In this document: piece by piece, positions 31,636 to 33,491 of the stretch
Position numbering within the stretch: position 1 is the first letter of the stretch
How the letters are laid out: every line of letters begins with the position of its first letter
NCBI GenBank assembly: GCA_049975325.1
Contig: JBNGDW010000005.1
Span: 1 to 33,491, forward strand
Direction of reading: 5' to 3'
Length of the DNA stretch: 33,491 bases
Origin: JBNGDW01 sp049975325
GTDB lineage: Bacteria; Cloacimonadota; Cloacimonadia; JGIOTU-2; JBNGDW01
The notes under the pieces: generated by a model
What the model saw: the letters and a program-made list of their open reading frames with translations, nothing else
What the model was told of the DNA's origin: nothing
The model's database searches: none
Translations under genes and position numbers: made by a program

Positions 31636-33093
31636 CTACGATTTGGCATCGTTTTCTATCTTTCTTGTTAAAGAGAGTCCTGATTTTGATTCGGCAGAGC
31701 GAATAAGTTTATCCGAAATTTCTTGATGACGCTTGACTAAAGCCTGCTCGTTCAAATAATTCCTTGCATTTGCTTCTCTAATTTTCCCTTTCTCCACAAT
31801 AATTTCTCCATTTACAATTACCCAATCTACAGGATTCATAGAAACGCAGAAAATAATTGCGGATACGGGATCATGCTGTGCTCCTGAATATTCCAGTCTG
31901 TCCATTGATATCATTGTTATATCAGCACATTTCCCAGGCTTAATCTCACCAATATCATTTCTTCCAAGAGCCTTAGCGCCTCCAGCAGTTGCCATCCACA
32001 GAACCTCATCAGCAGAAAGTCGATATGGCGATTCTCGTAATCGAGAAAGGAGTAATGCGTTACGCATTTCCATCAGCATATTAGAGGAATCATTGGATGC
32101 AGAGCCATCTACTCCCAAGCTAACCTTTCCTCCAGCCTCTATTAACTCTTTAATTCGAGCGATTCCTGAACTGAGTCTCATATTTGATGTAGGGCAATGA
32201 GAAACACCAACCTGGGCTTTACCTGCCTCCCTTATCTCCTGATCATTCAGGCAGATGGAATGAGCAAACCAGGCATTAGGACTTATCCAGTTTAGTGATT
32301 GCATTAGCTCAAAAGGTCGCATACCAAATTTTTCCTCACAAAAATCTACTTCATCCTGGGTCTCCGCAAGATGTGTATGCATCATTAGATTATACTCTCG
32401 TGCTAGCCTTGCTGTTTTCTTCATAAGTTCTGGCGTTATTGAAAAGGGTGAACAGGGGGCGAGTGAAATCCTTGTCATTGAACCAAATGAGTCATCATGG
32501 TATTTTTTGATCAGGCGTATAGTATCCTCAATAATCGCGGCATCAGATTGAACCACATCATCAGGAGGGAGTCCACCTTTTGATTTTCCCATAGACATTG
32601 AGCCTCGTGTCGGCTGAAAACGGATGCCCATTTCTTTTGCCGCCTGAATCTCGCTATCAAGTAATGTGAGAGCAGACTTGCGGGGGAAAAGATACAGGTG
32701 GTCAGAAGTTGTCGTACAGCCGGATTTTACCAGTTCTGCAATCGCCACCTTGGTACTTATATATATCGCCTCCTCGTCAATTTCTCGCCATATATTATAA
32801 TGTGTGGTGAGCCAGTCGAATAACTCTGCCTTCTGGGTAGAATAGATATTACGCGTCAGGTTCTGAAAGAAATGGTGATGAGTGTTTATAAGCCCTGGAA
32901 TAACAAGCATTCGGCTTGCCTCAATATGATAATCAGCAGACTGATAGCATTTTTCAGGACCTGCCGAGATTATCTTGTCTCCTTCGATATAAATATGTCC
33001 TCCAGAAAATGGAGCTAATATTTTTCCGCCAGAAACCTCACTATTCATCCGACAACAAAGTAGCGGATTTTCTATCAATATTGATTTTCCCAT
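31636..33093 (-). CDS. Amidohydrolase of the 8-oxoguanine deaminase / AtzA-TrzN-like family
   Basis: Cytosolic metal-dependent deaminase of 485 residues (subtype III amidohydrolase). The metal and catalytic residues are visible: His72 and His74 in INTHHHFFQN, His241 and Glu244 in MHTHLAETQDE, His278 in WFAHSICLN, and Asp329 in SLGVDGSASND. The block THHHFFQNLTR...KAELFDWLTTHYNIW matches the 8-oxoguanine deaminase branch (8-oxoguanine to uric acid), and VGVSHCPTSNMRLSSG is the usual cytosine-deaminase-like segment. The C-terminal composite domain (PGKCADITMISMDRLEYSG) is complete. AAGGA lies about ten bases before the ATG. The gene precedes xseA by 63 bases on the same strand. Other purine or triazine deaminases of the family are alternatives; substrate is inferred. 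Confidence 0.85.
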   Translation of the reverse strand: MGKSILIENPLLCCRMNSEVSGGKILAPFSGGHIYIEGDKIISAGPEKCYQSADYHIEASRMLVIPGLINTHHHFFQNLTRNIYSTQKAELFDWLTTHYNIWREIDEEAIYISTKVAIAELVKSGCTTTSDHLYLFPRKSALTLLDSEIQAAKEMGIRFQPTRGSMSMGKSKGGLPPDDVVQSDAAIIEDTIRLIKKYHDDSFGSMTRISLAPCSPFSITPELMKKTARLAREYNLMMHTHLAETQDEVDFCEEKFGMRPFELMQSLNWISPNAWFAHSICLNDQEIREAGKAQVGVSHCPTSNMRLSSGIARIKELIEAGGKVSLGVDGSASNDSSNMLMEMRNALLLSRLRESPYRLSADEVLWMATAGGAKALGRNDIGEIKPGKCADITMISMDRLEYSGAQHDPVSAIIFCVSMNPVDWVIVNGEIIVEKGKIREANARNYLNEQALVKRHQEISDKLIRSAESKSGLSLTRKIENDAKS

Positions 33094-33491
33094 ATCAAAT
33101 TAGTCCTTCATTTGATTAAAACTTTTCAAGAGTGCATCGCCTTACTTTCCTGTCTTTATCCCTTTTATACCTGCTAAGATAAAGCATACCATATTTTAAA
33201 AATATTAAATACAAGGGCAAGAAATTTTTGCAGGAATGATAACCTTTTATGGCAACAAAAGGTCACGGTTTAGTAATAAAAGAAGTTGAGAAATGATTAT
33301 GATACCGCAGAATTATCTTTTTTGACTAAAATGAGAATAAAATCTTGACCAACAATTCGTAACTGCTAAAAGAAAATAGCCTTGAAAAGGCTGAGTTTAT
33401 TAAAATAGTCTCTTGGGCCAATAAATCCAAAAATGGGTAAATTATAATTTATAATTAACAATTCATAATTCATTGGACAGGTAAAAAAATT
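33094..33491. other. Gene-free AT-rich region at the window end
   Basis: 398 bases upstream of the amidohydrolase gene without a credible gene. Two small hairpins are present: ACCTTTT (33242-33248) with AAAAGGT (33257-33263), and AGCCTT (33378-33383) with AAGGCT (33387-33392). Neither is followed by a clear T-run. The end holds an AT-rich palindrome and short tandem repeat (separate entry). The amidohydrolase promoter should lie here, but I see no convincing -35/-10 pair. Confidence 0.7.
33440..33473. repeat. AT-rich palindrome plus AATTCAT tandem repeat
   Basis: AATTATA (33440-33446) and TATAATT (33450-33456) form a perfect palindrome around ATT, followed by two tandem copies of AATTCAT (33460-33466, 33467-33473). 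The style resembles the AT-rich segment between the GC hairpins at 21967-22026. The window edge may cut the element. Confidence 0.5.

Overview
The window looks like chromosomal DNA from an uncultured, fermentative, Gram-negative bacterium of the wider Bacteroidetes/FCB radiation (Cloacimonadota, Marinimicrobia, WOR-3, TA06 or a relative). I base this on the type IX secretion (T9SS) hallmarks (a PorU-like C25 sortase, a PorV-type outer-membrane protein, C-terminal 'NFPNPV...NGIYFYRL'-style sorting tails), the complete Rnf complex, the AT-rich base composition and the dense gene packing. Phylum placement is inference. I see no rRNA, tRNA, CRISPR array, phage or IS gene.

Layout. 148-594 (+) is a small LOG/TIGR00725-like nucleotide-binding protein. 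691-10163 (-) is a tight run, read from high to low coordinates: a FecR-domain/beta-barrel outer-membrane protein, purD, a 1659-residue PorU-like C25 peptidase and a PorV-like protein, with a 4-nt gap and then a 4-nt overlap between the last three. 10267-13130 (+) holds cinA and nadB, both linked to NAD metabolism. 13238-19526 (-) is ftsY followed by a complete rnfCDGEAB operon, which makes a ferredoxin:NAD+ oxidoreductase ion pump. nadB and rnfB converge on a long, nested inverted repeat that may be a terminator.

19793-21265 (+) is guaB. 21433-21942 (+) is a small lipoprotein whose T9SS-type tail stops abruptly. It is followed by a striking gene-free block (about 21943-22289) with paired GC-rich hairpins, AT-rich sequence and a pyrimidine tract with 8-nt and 7-nt periods. 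22290-25505 (+) is a full-length tricorn protease. It converges on a strong bidirectional terminator with 25639-28683 (-), a C10 (streptopain-type) peptidase carrying a beta-propeller and a T9SS tail. 28772-33093 (-) contains an S4-domain RNA-binding protein, a GHL10 glycoside-hydrolase-like protein, xseA and an 8-oxoguanine-deaminase-like amidohydrolase. The last 398 bases contain no gene.

Together the genes suggest an anaerobe that conserves energy at Rnf, degrades external protein with surface-delivered cysteine peptidases and finishes peptides inside the cell with tricorn. I did not find a wholly new defence or mobile system. The most unusual items are the mosaic low-complexity element beside the truncated lipoprotein, the FecR-barrel fusion in the porU/porV operon, and the nested inverted repeat between nadB and rnfB.
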